A stretch of DNA of 64,000 bases from Afipia sp. (GTDB lineage: Bacteria; Pseudomonadota; Alphaproteobacteria; Rhizobiales; Xanthobacteraceae), in assembly GCA_017308595.1 (NCBI GenBank), contig JAFKER010000009.1:186001-250000 (forward strand), written 5' to 3'. The position numbers and the translations under genes are program-made. Below the pieces are notes generated by a model. That model was given only the letters and a program-made list of their open reading frames with translations. It was not told the DNA's origin and searched no databases. Shown one piece after another: positions 45,649 through 55,152 of this stretch (within the stretch, counting starts at the first letter, position 1; every line of letters begins with the position of its first letter).

Positions 45649-46899
45649 ATGGCGGTCGATGTCGTCACCTTCGGCTGCCGGCTGAACACCGTCGAATCGG
45701 ATGTGATCCGGCGTGAGGCGGAGAGGGCGGGACTTCAGGACACCATCGTGGTCAACACCTGCGCCGTCACCAACGAAGCCGTGGCGCAGGCGCGACAAAC
45801 CATCCGCAAGCTGCGCCGCGACCGGCCGGACGCGCGCATCGTGGTTACCGGCTGCGCGGCCCAGACCCAGGCGCAGATGTTTGCCCAGATGGGTGAAGTC
45901 GATCGCGTACTCGGCAATGGCGACAAGGTCCGCTTTGAGGCATGGCGCGACACGCGCACTGTTTTCGATGGAGGCGGAGAGAAAGTCGCTGTCTCCGATA
46001 TTATGGCTGTGCGGGAGATGGCGCCGCATCTCGCCTCCGGGTTTCAGAGCGGTCTGCCGCGCGCGTTTGTGCAGGTGCAGAATGGCTGCGATCACCGTTG
46101 CACCTTCTGCATCATCCCCTACGGCCGCGGCAATTCGCGTTCGGTGGCGATGGGGGCTGTGGTCGATCAGGTGCGAGCGCTGACGGAAGCAGGGCACGCC
46201 GAGATCGTGCTGACCGGCGTCGATCTGACGAGCTACGGCAGCGATTTGCCGGGTGCGCCGAAGCTGGGAATGCTGACAAAGCAGATTCTCAAGCATCTGC
46301 CCGAGGTGAAGCGGCTGCGTATCTCGTCGATCGATTCGATCGAAGCGGATCGCGATCTGCTCGACGTGATTGCGACGGATGACCGGTTGATGCCGCATCT
46401 GCATCTGTCGTTGCAGGCAGGCGACGACCTCATTCTCAAGCGCATGAAGCGGCGGCATTCCCGCGCCGATGCGATCGCCTTCTGTAAGCAGGTACGAAGG
46501 TTGCGGCCAGACATCGCGTTCGGCGCGGATATTATCGCCGGCTTTCCGACCGAGACCGAAGAGATGTTCGCGCGCTCGCAGGAACTCGTTGACGAGTGCG
46601 ACCTGGCATTCCTGCATGTGTTTCCATACTCGCCGCGCCTCGGCACGCCTGCAGCGAAGATGCCGCAGGTCGATGGCCGCACGATCAAGGATCGTGCGCG
46701 GCGTTTGCGCGCAAATGGTCGGGCCGCGTTGCAAAGGCGGCTTGAGTCGGAAGTCGGCGCGCGGCGCAGCGTATTGATCGAAAGCGCGACGCAGGGACGC
46801 ACCGAGCATTTCATCCCCGTCGTCGTGACAGGCGGAGTGCAAGGCGCTGTGCAAACAATGACGATTGCCGGACATGATGGCGAACGGCTGCTTGCGTAA
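45649..46899 (+). CDS. mtaB: tRNA t6A37 methylthiotransferase
   Basis: MtaB, 416 residues, adds methylthio to t6A37 to make ms2t6A in tRNA. N-terminal cluster Cys in TFGCRLNTVESD, VVNTCAVTNEAV and VTGCAAQTQ; radical-SAM Cys in CDHRCTFCIIPYGRGNSRS; a C-terminal TRAM-like part (TQGRTEHFIPVVV). ATG at 45649, one base after dapF, so translationally linked. A TTG at 45640 would overlap dapF and is less likely. Confidence 0.95.
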   Translation: MAVDVVTFGCRLNTVESDVIRREAERAGLQDTIVVNTCAVTNEAVAQARQTIRKLRRDRPDARIVVTGCAAQTQAQMFAQMGEVDRVLGNGDKVRFEAWRDTRTVFDGGGEKVAVSDIMAVREMAPHLASGFQSGLPRAFVQVQNGCDHRCTFCIIPYGRGNSRSVAMGAVVDQVRALTEAGHAEIVLTGVDLTSYGSDLPGAPKLGMLTKQILKHLPEVKRLRISSIDSIEADRDLLDVIATDDRLMPHLHLSLQAGDDLILKRMKRRHSRADAIAFCKQVRRLRPDIAFGADIIAGFPTETEEMFARSQELVDECDLAFLHVFPYSPRLGTPAAKMPQVDGRTIKDRARRLRANGRAALQRRLESEVGARRSVLIESATQGRTEHFIPVVVTGGVQGAVQTMTIAGHDGERLLA

Positions 46900-46949
46900 A
46901 ATCTGCGCAGACAGTCTCGCGTGTTTGTTATCTTCAATTTGAATTGCAA

Positions 46950-46977
46950 TTGATGTATGTAAGTTACCTTACATCAA
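46950..46977. promoter_or_regulatory. palindromic operator-like site
   Basis: Outer arms TTGATGTA / TACATCAA, inner TGTAA / TTACA, around GTTACC. It lies in the AT-rich gap between mtaB and sppA, 89 bp before the sppA start. Looks like a dimeric regulator site; no regulator can be named. Confidence 0.45.
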
Positions 46978-47065
46978 GGCTGCACTCGCAAAAGCGCGGG
47001 ATAACTTTTCAGAGCGATGATCTTCGGGATCGTTGCAAAGTATCTGATGCTTGAGGAGAAAATTC

Positions 47066-48046
47066 ATGTCGCTCGATTCCGATGTGATCGTTGATCGCCG
47101 CCGCATTCGCCGCAAGCTGACTTTCTGGCGCGTGGTGGCTGCGCTGGGTGTGATCGCGGCGCTGGCTGCTGTCGGGGTGCTTGCGTCGCCTTCTGCACGC
47201 ACGGCGATTTCGGGATCGAACGCCATTGCGCGGGTGAAGATCGATGGACTGATCCGCAGTGATCAGGGACGGGTCGAGGCACTGGAGCGGCTTGAGAAGT
47301 CGTCTGCCGCCGCCGTCATCGTGCACATTAATTCGCCGGGAGGCACCACCGCGGGCTCCGAACAGCTTTACGATTCACTCACGCGTCTCAAGGCCAAGAA
47401 GCCGATGGTCGTGGTGGTGGAAGGTCTCGCCGCATCGGGAGGATACATCGCTGCGCTGGCGTCGGACCAGATCATCGCGCAGCAGACCTCGCTGGTCGGC
47501 TCGATCGGCGTGTTGTTCCAGATCCCAAATGTGTCGGACCTGCTCAAGACTGTCGGTGTCAAGGTCGAGGAAGTGAAGTCGTCGCCGCTGAAGGCCGCGC
47601 CTAACGGTTATGAGCCGACGAGTCCCGAGGCGCGCGCCGCGCTCGATTCTCTCGTCAAAGATTCCTATGCGTGGTTTCGCGGGCTGGTGAAGGATCGCCG
47701 CGGGATGGATGACGCGACATTGCAGACGGTGGCCGATGGCCGTGTTTTTACCGGCCGTCAGGCCGTAGCACTCAAGCTGATCGATCAGCTGGGTGACGAG
47801 AAAACCGCCGTGGCCTGGCTGGTTGCGCAAAAGAAGGTCGGTGCGGATACTCCGGTCCGAGATTTCAGGCTTAACCCCCGCTTCGGGGATATGACATTCC
47901 TGCGGGCAACGGCGTCTGTCGCGCTTGATGCGATCGGCTTGGGGGCGCTTGCGCGCCAGGTGGAGCGGTCCGGTGTTGCTCAAGCAGTCGATCGACTGGG
48001 GCTCGATGGTATGCTTGCGCTTTGGCATCCGTCGCCAGCGAACTAA
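47066..48046 (+). CDS. sppA: signal peptide peptidase SppA (S49, short form)
   Basis: A 326-residue inner-membrane serine protease digesting leftover signal peptides. One N-terminal membrane segment (FWRVVAALGVIAALAAVGVLA). Catalytic Ser in VEGLAASGGYIAALA, INSPGGTTAGSEQLYDSL before it, and the general-base Lys in SSPLKAAPNGYEP. Single protease domain as in the short 36-kDa type. GAGGAG ribosome site before 47066. Confidence 0.93.
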   Translation: MSLDSDVIVDRRRIRRKLTFWRVVAALGVIAALAAVGVLASPSARTAISGSNAIARVKIDGLIRSDQGRVEALERLEKSSAAAVIVHINSPGGTTAGSEQLYDSLTRLKAKKPMVVVVEGLAASGGYIAALASDQIIAQQTSLVGSIGVLFQIPNVSDLLKTVGVKVEEVKSSPLKAAPNGYEPTSPEARAALDSLVKDSYAWFRGLVKDRRGMDDATLQTVADGRVFTGRQAVALKLIDQLGDEKTAVAWLVAQKKVGADTPVRDFRLNPRFGDMTFLRATASVALDAIGLGALARQVERSGVAQAVDRLGLDGMLALWHPSPAN

Positions 48047-48219
48047 GCGCCAAGAAACCGGTTTCAGCCGATCTTCACCCCATTGCGGTGGTTGCGGCCA
48101 ACAACGGATTCCGGCGTTTGTCACGCGAATTACCCTTGTCACACTTGGAATTAGCGACTTGACAGTTCAAGGCTTTTTCAAGGAAATGTCGAAACCGCAC
48201 GTCACGGGCCCAGCATTCA

Positions 48220-48528
48220 ATGATCAAATCCGAACTCGTTCAACGCATCGCCGAGCATAACCCGCACCTCTACCAGCGGGATGTCGAGAACATCGTGAAC
48301 GCAATTCTCGACGAAATCGTTGCAGCGCTCGCACGCGGAGATCGCGTGGAACTCCGCGGTTTTGGCGCGTTTTCAGTGAAGCACCGGCCCGCGCGCGCGG
48401 GCCGCAACCCGCGCACGGGCGAGCACGTTCCTGTCGAGCAGAAGAGTGTGCCGTTCTTCAAGACCGGTAAGGAAATGCGCGAGCGGCTGAACCGCGAAGG
48501 CGCAGCGGAGACGGCAGCCGCGACCTGA
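48220..48528 (+). CDS. ihfB: integration host factor subunit beta
   Basis: IHF-beta, 102 residues; with IhfA bends DNA at specific sites. [26 protein letters not shown] start, [29 protein letters not shown] with the DNA-intercalating NP, and [15 protein letters not shown] end. In the same direction as sppA (173 bp upstream) and the LapA gene. Confidence 0.96.
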   Translation: MIKSELVQRIAEHNPHLYQRDVENIVNAILDEIVAALARGDRVELRGFGAFSVKHRPARAGRNPRTGEHVPVEQKSVPFFKTGKEMRERLNREGAAETAAAT

Positions 48529-48648
48529 TCCCGGCTGTTGCAGTTACTTCAGGGCGCGGCCGCGTTCATCCGCGGACCGGCTTTTGCAGCAGGCAGCGCG
48601 GTGAAGCCGTCGTCTTCGAAAAGTGAAAACCTGTCGCGAGGACGCACC

Positions 48649-49050
48649 ATGCTCCGCAAGATTTTCAACGTCCTGGTGATCCTGCCGCTGGCGATCCTGT
48701 TCGTGGTGTTTGCGGTTGCGAACCGTCACATCGTCACCCTGTCGTTCGATCCGTTCAACTCTTCCGATCCAGCGCTTGGGGTGTCGCTCCCGCTGTTCGT
48801 GGTCATCATCGTGGTTGCCATGTTTGGGGTTGTCGCCGGCGGCATCGCGACCTGGTTCGGCCAGCGTCATTGGCGCCGTGCCGCCCGTCAGCAGGAGGCC
48901 GATGCACGCCACGCCCGCGCCGAACTGGCCGGTTTGCGCGAACAGGCCCGGATGACGGCTGCGCGCACCGGCGAGGATCCGGCGCTGATGCCGGGTCTGA
49001 CCCCGCAATATCCGGCCATCGGGCGAGACAAGCACGGCGCGGCGTTGTAG
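48649..49050 (+). CDS. LapA-domain inner-membrane protein
   Basis: A 133-residue protein with two membrane segments (FNVLVILPLAILFVVFAVA; LPLFVVIIVVAMFGVVAGGI) and a cytoplasmic helix rich in Arg and Ala (RRAARQQEADARHARAELAGL). This is the LapA (lipopolysaccharide assembly protein A) domain, though a role in LPS is not tested here. GAGG ribosome site before 48649. The order ihfB - lapA-like - trpF is common in this family. Confidence 0.88.
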   Translation: MLRKIFNVLVILPLAILFVVFAVANRHIVTLSFDPFNSSDPALGVSLPLFVVIIVVAMFGVVAGGIATWFGQRHWRRAARQQEADARHARAELAGLREQARMTAARTGEDPALMPGLTPQYPAIGRDKHGAAL

Positions 49051-49121
49051 AACCCGCCGATCACCCCTAAGCCAGCGGCCTGACGTTCAGACCGGCCCAT
49101 GGCGGAACGTGCCCAGAGACC

Positions 49122-49802
49122 ATGTCAGTTGCGGTAAAAATTTGCGGCCTGTCCACGCGCGAGACCCTTGAGGTCGCGCTGGATGCGGGCGCGGACATGG
49201 TGGGTTTCGTGTTCTTCGAGGCGTCGCCTCGCCACGTTTCGCTGGGTGCCGCCCGGGAACTTGGACGGCAGGTGAAAGGCCGCGCGCTCAAAGTGGCGCT
49301 GACGGTCAATGCTGATGACGCCATGCTGGAGAACTGCATCGAAGCACTGCAGCCAGGATTGCTGCAGCTTCACGGCGACGAGAGCGTCGCGCGGGTGCGC
49401 GACATCAAGCAGAAATTTGGGCTACCTGTGATGAAGGTGCTGCCGGTGGCGACCGCGACCGATTTCGCCGGTCTTCCCGGTTTTGCCGCGGTCTCGGACC
49501 GCATCCTGTTTGATGCGCGCGCGCCGAAAGATGCCACCCGCCCCGGCGGCCTCGGTGTGCCGTTCGATTGGCATCTGCTTGAGAACATCAAACTGACAAT
49601 CCCGTTCATGGTGGGCGGCGGCTTGAACTCCGGCAATGTTGCCGAGGCCATCCGCGTCACTCGCGCAGGCGGCGTCGATGTCTCCTCCGGCGTCGAGAGT
49701 GCGCCGGGCATCAAAGATCCCGACATGATCCGCGCCTTCATTCGCGCCGCGCGCGATGCGGACCATGCGATGACACCTTCGAAGATTGCGAGCAGCGTAT
49801 GA
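49122..49802 (+). CDS. trpF: phosphoribosylanthranilate isomerase
   Basis: TrpF, 226 residues, Amadori rearrangement in tryptophan synthesis. [10 protein letters not shown] with the catalytic Cys, [20 protein letters not shown], and [18 protein letters not shown] with the Asp. Its stop overlaps the trpB start by 4 bp. Confidence 0.97.
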   Translation: MSVAVKICGLSTRETLEVALDAGADMVGFVFFEASPRHVSLGAARELGRQVKGRALKVALTVNADDAMLENCIEALQPGLLQLHGDESVARVRDIKQKFGLPVMKVLPVATATDFAGLPGFAAVSDRILFDARAPKDATRPGGLGVPFDWHLLENIKLTIPFMVGGGLNSGNVAEAIRVTRAGGVDVSSGVESAPGIKDPDMIRAFIRAARDADHAMTPSKIASSV

Positions 49803-51016
49803 ACTTGCCTCTCCCCAATTCCTTCCGGTCCGGTCCCGACGAGCGCGGGCATTTCGGCATTTTCGGCGGACGCTATGTCGCCGAAACGCTGATGCCGTTG
49901 ATCCTCGATCTGGAAAAGGCCTATGCGGACGCCAAGGCCGATCCGGCGTTCCAGAAGGAGATGAACGGCTACCTGAAAGATTATGTGGGCCGTCCGTCGC
50001 CACTGTATTTCGCGCAGCGGCTAACCGAGCATCTCGGTGGCGCGAAGATATACTTCAAGCGCGAGGAGCTGAATCACACCGGCTCTCACAAGGTGAACAA
50101 CGTGCTCGGCCAGATCATGGTCGCGCGGCGTATGGGCAAGAAGCGCATCATCGCGGAAACCGGCGCGGGCCAGCATGGCGTTGCGACAGCGACGCTCTGC
50201 GCCCGCTTCGGTCTTGAATGTATCGTTTATATGGGCGCGGTCGACGTCGAACGTCAGCAGCCCAACGTAATCCGCATGGAAATGCTGGGCGCGAAGGTCG
50301 TGCCGGTCCAGGTCGGTGCTCGCACACTCAAGGATGCGATGAACGAGGCGATGCGCGACTGGGTCACCAATGTCGCGAACACGTTCTATTGCATCGGCAC
50401 CGTGGCCGGTCCGCATCCCTATCCGATGATGGTCCGCGATTTTCAGTCGATCATCGGCACGGAAACCCGCGCGCAGATGCAGGAAGCCGAAGGCCGCCTG
50501 CCGGATTCGCTGGTCGCCTGTATCGGCGGCGGCTCCAATGCGATGGGCCTGTTCCATCCATTCCTCGACGACCCAAGCGTCGAGATTTTCGGCGTCGAGG
50601 CGGCGGGACACGGCTTGACCAATCTGCATGCTGCGTCGATTGCGGGCGGACGTCCCGGCGTTCTGCATGGAAATCGCACGTATCTTTTGATGGACGACGA
50701 CGGCCAGATCCAGGAAGGCCACTCGATTTCCGCGGGGCTCGATTATCCCGGCATCGGCCCCGAACATTCCTGGCTGCATGAAACCGGCCGTGTGACCTAT
50801 CTCTCCGCGACCGACGAGGAGGCGCTGGCCGCGTTCCAGCTGCTGTCGCGTCTCGAAGGCATCATTCCCGCACTCGAGCCGGCACATGCCATCGCCAAGG
50901 TGATGGAACTCGCGCCGAAGCGGCCGAAAGATCACCTGATGGTGGTCAATCTGTCGGGCCGCGGCGACAAGGACGTGCCGCAGGTGGGCGACATTCTGAA
51001 GGGTAAAAAGAAGTGA
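49799..51016 (+). CDS. trpB: tryptophan synthase beta chain
   Basis: TrpB, 405 residues, PLP enzyme joining indole and serine. The PLP Lys is in [26 protein letters not shown] and [14 protein letters not shown] bind phosphate. Overlaps trpF (upstream) and trpA (downstream) by 4 bp, so the three are coupled. Confidence 0.98.
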   Translation: MNLPLPNSFRSGPDERGHFGIFGGRYVAETLMPLILDLEKAYADAKADPAFQKEMNGYLKDYVGRPSPLYFAQRLTEHLGGAKIYFKREELNHTGSHKVNNVLGQIMVARRMGKKRIIAETGAGQHGVATATLCARFGLECIVYMGAVDVERQQPNVIRMEMLGAKVVPVQVGARTLKDAMNEAMRDWVTNVANTFYCIGTVAGPHPYPMMVRDFQSIIGTETRAQMQEAEGRLPDSLVACIGGGSNAMGLFHPFLDDPSVEIFGVEAAGHGLTNLHAASIAGGRPGVLHGNRTYLLMDDDGQIQEGHSISAGLDYPGIGPEHSWLHETGRVTYLSATDEEALAAFQLLSRLEGIIPALEPAHAIAKVMELAPKRPKDHLMVVNLSGRGDKDVPQVGDILKGKKK

Positions 51017-51849
51017 CCACGCGCATCGACACACGTTTTGCCGAACTGAAGAAGGAAGGCCGCGCGGCGTTCGTGACCTTCGTGATGTGCGGCGACCCGG
51101 ACCTCGCCACCTCGCTTGAGATCATCAAGGCGCTGCCGAAAGCCGGTGCGGATGTCATCGAGCTTGGCATGCCGTTCACCGATCCGATGGCCGATGGTCC
51201 AGCGATTCAGGCCGCGGGCCTGCGCGCGCTGAAGGCGGGCACGACGCTGAAGAAGACCTTGCAGGTGGTACGCGATTTCCGCTTGGGCGATAACGTTACG
51301 CCCATCGTGCTGATGGGTTACTACAATCCGATCTACATCTACGGCGTCGACAAGTTTCTTGCCGATGCAAAATCAGCGGGCGTCGATGGCCTGATCATTG
51401 TCGATCTGCCGCCGGAAGAAGACACCGAGCTTTGCATCCCCGCGATGAAGGCGGGATTGAACTTCATTCGTCTTGCAACACCGACGACGGACGACAAACG
51501 GCTGCCCGCCGTGCTCGCGAATACGTCGGGCTTTGTCTATTACGTTTCGATCACCGGCATCACCGGCTCGGCTGCGGCCGATACCGCGCAAGTGTCGGAT
51601 GCGGTGGCGCGGATCAAGCGTCATACCCAGTTGCCGGTATGCGTGGGTTTCGGCATCCGTACTCCGGACGCGGCACGCGGCATCGCGCAGGCTGCGAATG
51701 GTGCAGTGGTCGGCTCGGCACTGATCGATGCGTTGCGCGCGACGCTCGATTCGGAAGGCCGCGCCACGGCGAAAACGGTTCCAGCCGTTGCCGATCTTGC
51801 ATCGGCACTGGCGCAGGGCGTTCGCGGCGCGAAACAAGCGGCGGAATAG
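51013..51849 (+). CDS. trpA: tryptophan synthase alpha chain
   Basis: TrpA, 278 residues from a GTG start overlapping trpB. Catalytic Glu in [22 protein letters not shown] and Asp in [15 protein letters not shown]; phosphate loop [13 protein letters not shown]. It releases indole to TrpB through the interface tunnel. Confidence 0.98.
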   Translation: MTTRIDTRFAELKKEGRAAFVTFVMCGDPDLATSLEIIKALPKAGADVIELGMPFTDPMADGPAIQAAGLRALKAGTTLKKTLQVVRDFRLGDNVTPIVLMGYYNPIYIYGVDKFLADAKSAGVDGLIIVDLPPEEDTELCIPAMKAGLNFIRLATPTTDDKRLPAVLANTSGFVYYVSITGITGSAAADTAQVSDAVARIKRHTQLPVCVGFGIRTPDAARGIAQAANGAVVGSALIDALRATLDSEGRATAKTVPAVADLASALAQGVRGAKQAAE

Positions 51850-51939
51850 CGCTTCGTCAACAGGGATATTTGGGCGAAGCCGGGTTGCCCGGCTCCGTTC
51901 AGACGTCCATATATCCATTTCACCGAGGCGGAGCCCGTC

Positions 51940-52854
51940 ATGAACTGGTTGACCAACGTTGTCCGGCCGAAGATTCGCAGCATTCTCAAGCGCGAAACGC
52001 CGGAGAATCTCTGGATCAAGTGTCCGGATTCCGGGCAACTCGTGTTCTACAAGGATGTCGAGCAAAATCAGTTCGTCATTCCCGGTTCGAACTATCACAT
52101 GCGCATGGGCGCGACCGCGCGGCTCAAGTCGATCTTCGACAACGAGACGTGGTACGACGTCGCGCTGCCCGAAGTGACGGCCGATCCGCTGAAATTCCGT
52201 GACGAGCGCAAGTATGTCGACCGCATCAAGGATGCGCGTGCCAAGACCGGCATGAACGATGCCGTGAAGGTCGGCTACGGCAAGCTCGAAGGCAATCCTG
52301 TCGTGGTCGCGGTGCAGGATTTCGATTTCATGGGCGGTTCGCTCGGCATGGCGGCGGGCGAAGCTGTCGTGACGGGACTTGAACTCGCGGTCGAGAAGAA
52401 ATCACCTTTCATCATCTTTGCGGCGTCCGGCGGCGCGCGGATGCAGGAAGGCATTCTGTCGCTGATGCAGATGCCGCGCACGACAGTGGCGATCCAGATG
52501 CTGCGCGAAGTGCAGCAGCCTTATATCGTCGTGCTGACCAATCCGACCACCGGCGGCGTGACGGCCTCCTATGCGATGCTGGGCGATGTGCAGATCGCCG
52601 AACCCGGCGCCCTGATCGGTTTTGCCGGCGCACGCGTGATCGAGCAGACCATCCGTGAAAAATTGCCGGAAGGTTTCCAGCGTGCCGAGTACTTGAAAGA
52701 ACACGGCATGGTGGACATGGTCGTGCATCGCCATGATCTTCGTTCGACACTGGCGCGGCTGTGCCGGTTGCTGACCAAGGTGCCGGCTGCGGAGGGTTTT
52801 GAATCGCAGAGCGCGAACTTGCCTGTCGATCTGCCCGCTGCGTCGCCCGCGTGA
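51940..52854 (+). CDS. accD: acetyl-CoA carboxylase carboxyltransferase beta subunit, degenerate zinc ribbon
   Basis: AccD, 304 residues, half of the carboxyltransferase making malonyl-CoA. The crotonase-like core is intact ([69 protein letters not shown]). The N-terminal zinc ribbon, which normally has four Cys (CPxC ... CPxC), keeps only Cys28; the others read Ser31, Ile47 and Ser50 ([15 protein letters not shown]). So zinc cannot be bound the usual way. Its stop overlaps the folC start (4 bp). Confidence 0.95.
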   Translation: MNWLTNVVRPKIRSILKRETPENLWIKCPDSGQLVFYKDVEQNQFVIPGSNYHMRMGATARLKSIFDNETWYDVALPEVTADPLKFRDERKYVDRIKDARAKTGMNDAVKVGYGKLEGNPVVVAVQDFDFMGGSLGMAAGEAVVTGLELAVEKKSPFIIFAASGGARMQEGILSLMQMPRTTVAIQMLREVQQPYIVVLTNPTTGGVTASYAMLGDVQIAEPGALIGFAGARVIEQTIREKLPEGFQRAEYLKEHGMVDMVVHRHDLRSTLARLCRLLTKVPAAEGFESQSANLPVDLPAASPA

Positions 52855-54197
52855 CGTCTCCCGCGGCCAAAGAGCCGTCGCCGTCCTACGACGACATTCT
52901 GGCGCGTCTCGCATCGCTGCATCCCAAGCGGATCGACCTCACGCTCGACCGGATGTGGCGCATTCTTGAGCGCCTCGATCATCCCGAGCGCCGCATTCCG
53001 CCGGTCATTCACGTCGCCGGAACCAACGGCAAGGGATCGACGGTCGCATTCCTGCGCGCCATTCTCGAAGCTGCGGGTCTTCGCGTTCACACCTATACGT
53101 CGCCGCATCTGGTGCGATTCAACGAGCGCTTCCGTCTCGGCAAGGTGGGCGGCGGCGTACTCGTGACTGACGCGCAGTTGCGCGATGCGCTCGACCATTG
53201 CGAGCGTGTCAACGCCGGTGAGCCGATCACGATTTTTGAAATCGAGACCGCTGCGGCGTTTCAATTGTTCGCGGAGAATCCGGCGGACATCGTGCTGCTG
53301 GAAGTCGGCCTCGGCGGGCGGCTGGATGCGACCAATGTGATCGAGACGCCGCTGGCGAGCGTGATCACATCCATTGGGATGGATCACATCGAATTTCTCG
53401 GCGACACGCTGGCGAAGATCGCGACAGAAAAGGCGGGCATCATCAAGACGGGCATGCCCGTCATCTGCGCGGAGCAGCAGCCAGAGGCAGAAGCCGCCAT
53501 CGAATACGCCGCAAAGCGCCTGCGCGCACCGCTGCACGCGGCGACACAGGATTGGCATGTCAATGTCGAGCGCGGGCGGCTGGTCTATTCGGACGAGCGC
53601 GGCCTGCTCGATCTGTCCGCGCCGCGTCTGTTCGGGCGGCACCAGTTCGACAATGCCGGTCTCGCCATTGCAACGCTGCGAGCGATCGAATCGTTGAAAC
53701 TCGAACCATCTGCATTCGAAAACGGCATCGCTCGCGCCGAGTGGCCCGCGCGGATGCAACGCCTCACGTCGGGCGCGCTGGTGGCTTCAGCGCCGCGCGA
53801 TGCCGAGATCTGGCTCGATGGCGGGCACAACCCCGACGGCGGCCGTGTCGTTGCCGCTGCGCTTGGCGATCTGGAAGAGCGGGTGTCGCGTCCGCTGGTG
53901 GTGATCGCAGGCATGATGGGCAACAAGGACGTGGCGGGCTTTCTCGCCAACTTCGCCGGGCTGACCCGCCATATCATCGCGGTGAAAATTCCCGATCAGG
54001 ACAACGCGATGGAGCCGAACGTGCTGGCGGATGCTGCTCGTCAACTCGGCATGCGGGTCGAGATCGCGGCGAGTGTCGATGCGGCGCTCAAGGCTGTGGC
54101 GAAACTCGCCTACGAAGTGCCGCCGCGCATTCTCATCACCGGCTCGTTGTATCTGGCCGGACATGTCCTTGCGGAGAACGGCACGCCGCCGCGATAA
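52851..54197 (+). CDS. folC: folylpolyglutamate synthase / dihydrofolate synthase
   Basis: FolC, 448 residues from a GTG start overlapping accD. Mur-ligase-family ATP loop [18 protein letters not shown], then [30 protein letters not shown] and [26 protein letters not shown], plus the C-terminal [10 protein letters not shown]. Adds glutamate to folates. Confidence 0.96.
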   Translation: MTSPAAKEPSPSYDDILARLASLHPKRIDLTLDRMWRILERLDHPERRIPPVIHVAGTNGKGSTVAFLRAILEAAGLRVHTYTSPHLVRFNERFRLGKVGGGVLVTDAQLRDALDHCERVNAGEPITIFEIETAAAFQLFAENPADIVLLEVGLGGRLDATNVIETPLASVITSIGMDHIEFLGDTLAKIATEKAGIIKTGMPVICAEQQPEAEAAIEYAAKRLRAPLHAATQDWHVNVERGRLVYSDERGLLDLSAPRLFGRHQFDNAGLAIATLRAIESLKLEPSAFENGIARAEWPARMQRLTSGALVASAPRDAEIWLDGGHNPDGGRVVAAALGDLEERVSRPLVVIAGMMGNKDVAGFLANFAGLTRHIIAVKIPDQDNAMEPNVLADAARQLGMRVEIAASVDAALKAVAKLAYEVPPRILITGSLYLAGHVLAENGTPPR

Positions 54198-54211
54198 CCG
54201 GAACGGTCAGA

Positions 54212-54562
54212 ATGCGCCTTGCAGCCATCGCGGATATCGAACGGGCTGCCGTCGGCATTCCGCAGTCGCTGATCCTTTGCTGGCATACGCATATTGCGCG
54301 GGCGGTGCGGCTTGGCGACGGAGGCATGATCGTCAATCCCGGCAGCGTCGAATCGCCAGGCTATCGCGACATTGTGCCGTTTCGTCATGTGATGGAAGCG
54401 GGCACACCTGATGCGCGCTATGCCATTGTCGAACTGCGGCAGGAGCAATGGCATGTGACCTTCCGCCATGTACGTTATGATCATAACGCAATGACAGCAT
54501 TGGCGAGGAAGAACGGTCATCCCGATCTGGCGAATGCACTTGCAACCGGATGGATCAGATAG
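54212..54562 (+). pseudogene. remnant of a metallophosphoesterase gene (internal deletion)
   Basis: An open frame of 116 codons starting MRLAAIADI, which is how cytoplasmic Calcineurin-like/YfcE-type phosphoesterases begin, but the next residues jump straight to a C-terminal half (QSLILCWHTHIARAVRL, then GGMIVNPGSVESPGY and ARYAIVELRQEQW). About 120 residues with the GNHD-type metal motifs are missing, and the family's LCGHTH reads CWHTH. So it is probably a nonfunctional relic that has kept its frame. It starts 15 bp after folC and ends at a terminator. Confidence 0.7.
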
Positions 54563-54577
54563 CTGCCGCGCATAAAA

Positions 54578-54603
54578 AAACGGCCCACTGACGCGGGCCG
54601 TTT
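54578..54603. terminator. bidirectional intrinsic terminator
   Basis: Stem AAACGGCCC / GGGCCGTTT between the phosphoesterase relic and trxA, with A-run on the left and T-rich right flank. Confidence 0.85.
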
Positions 54604-54625
54604 GTTAAAACTCAAAAGAAAACGA

Positions 54626-54946
54626 TCAGACTGCTGCAGTGATCCACTGCTGCAGCTTTGCCTTCGGCGCGGCGCCGACCTGACGGGAGGCCATTTCGCC
54701 ACCCTTGAAGATCATCAGGGTCGGGATCGACATCACGCCGTACTTCGATGCGGTTTTCGGGCTTTCGTCGACATTGAGCTTCACGATCTTGACCTTGTCG
54801 CCCATGGCGCCGGCGATCTCATCAAGGGCGGGTGCGATCATGCGGCATGGGCCGCACCATTCCGCCCAGAAATCGACCACGACCGGGCCGGTTGCGTTCA
54901 GAACTTCCTTGTCGAAATCGGCGTCAGAAACCTTACCCACACTCAT
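54626..54946 (-). CDS. trxA: thioredoxin
   Basis: Thioredoxin 1, 106 residues. Active site [13 protein letters not shown] (Cys31, Cys34), cis-Pro in [12 protein letters not shown]. General cytoplasmic disulfide reductant. The last gene of the minus-strand run amgK-murU-addB-addA-trxA, though a 206-bp gap before it suggests its own promoter. Confidence 0.97.
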   Translation of the reverse strand: MSVGKVSDADFDKEVLNATGPVVVDFWAEWCGPCRMIAPALDEIAGAMGDKVKIVKLNVDESPKTASKYGVMSIPTLMIFKGGEMASRQVGAAPKAKLQQWITAAV

Positions 54947-55152
54947 GTTGATTTGCCTCGTTGGATGAAAGGCGCGGGCTTTCTGAGAGAATCGCGCCCC
55001 GGAAATATGCAGAGAACCTATGAATGCGCCCCCCTGCGGTCAAGGCTGGTCACCGGGACGTGTTTCCGGTCGGGGAAAACCACGTTCTTTAAAACATCCA
55101 TTCTTTCAACGGGTTGTAGTCGATCGTTGTGCAGGTCGCGCGATGGCGAATG

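Noticed and set aside
51878-51894. AGCCGGG-TTG-CCCGGCT hairpin after trpA
   Set aside because: Short stem without a T-run; not strong enough to call a terminator, and accD follows in the same direction.
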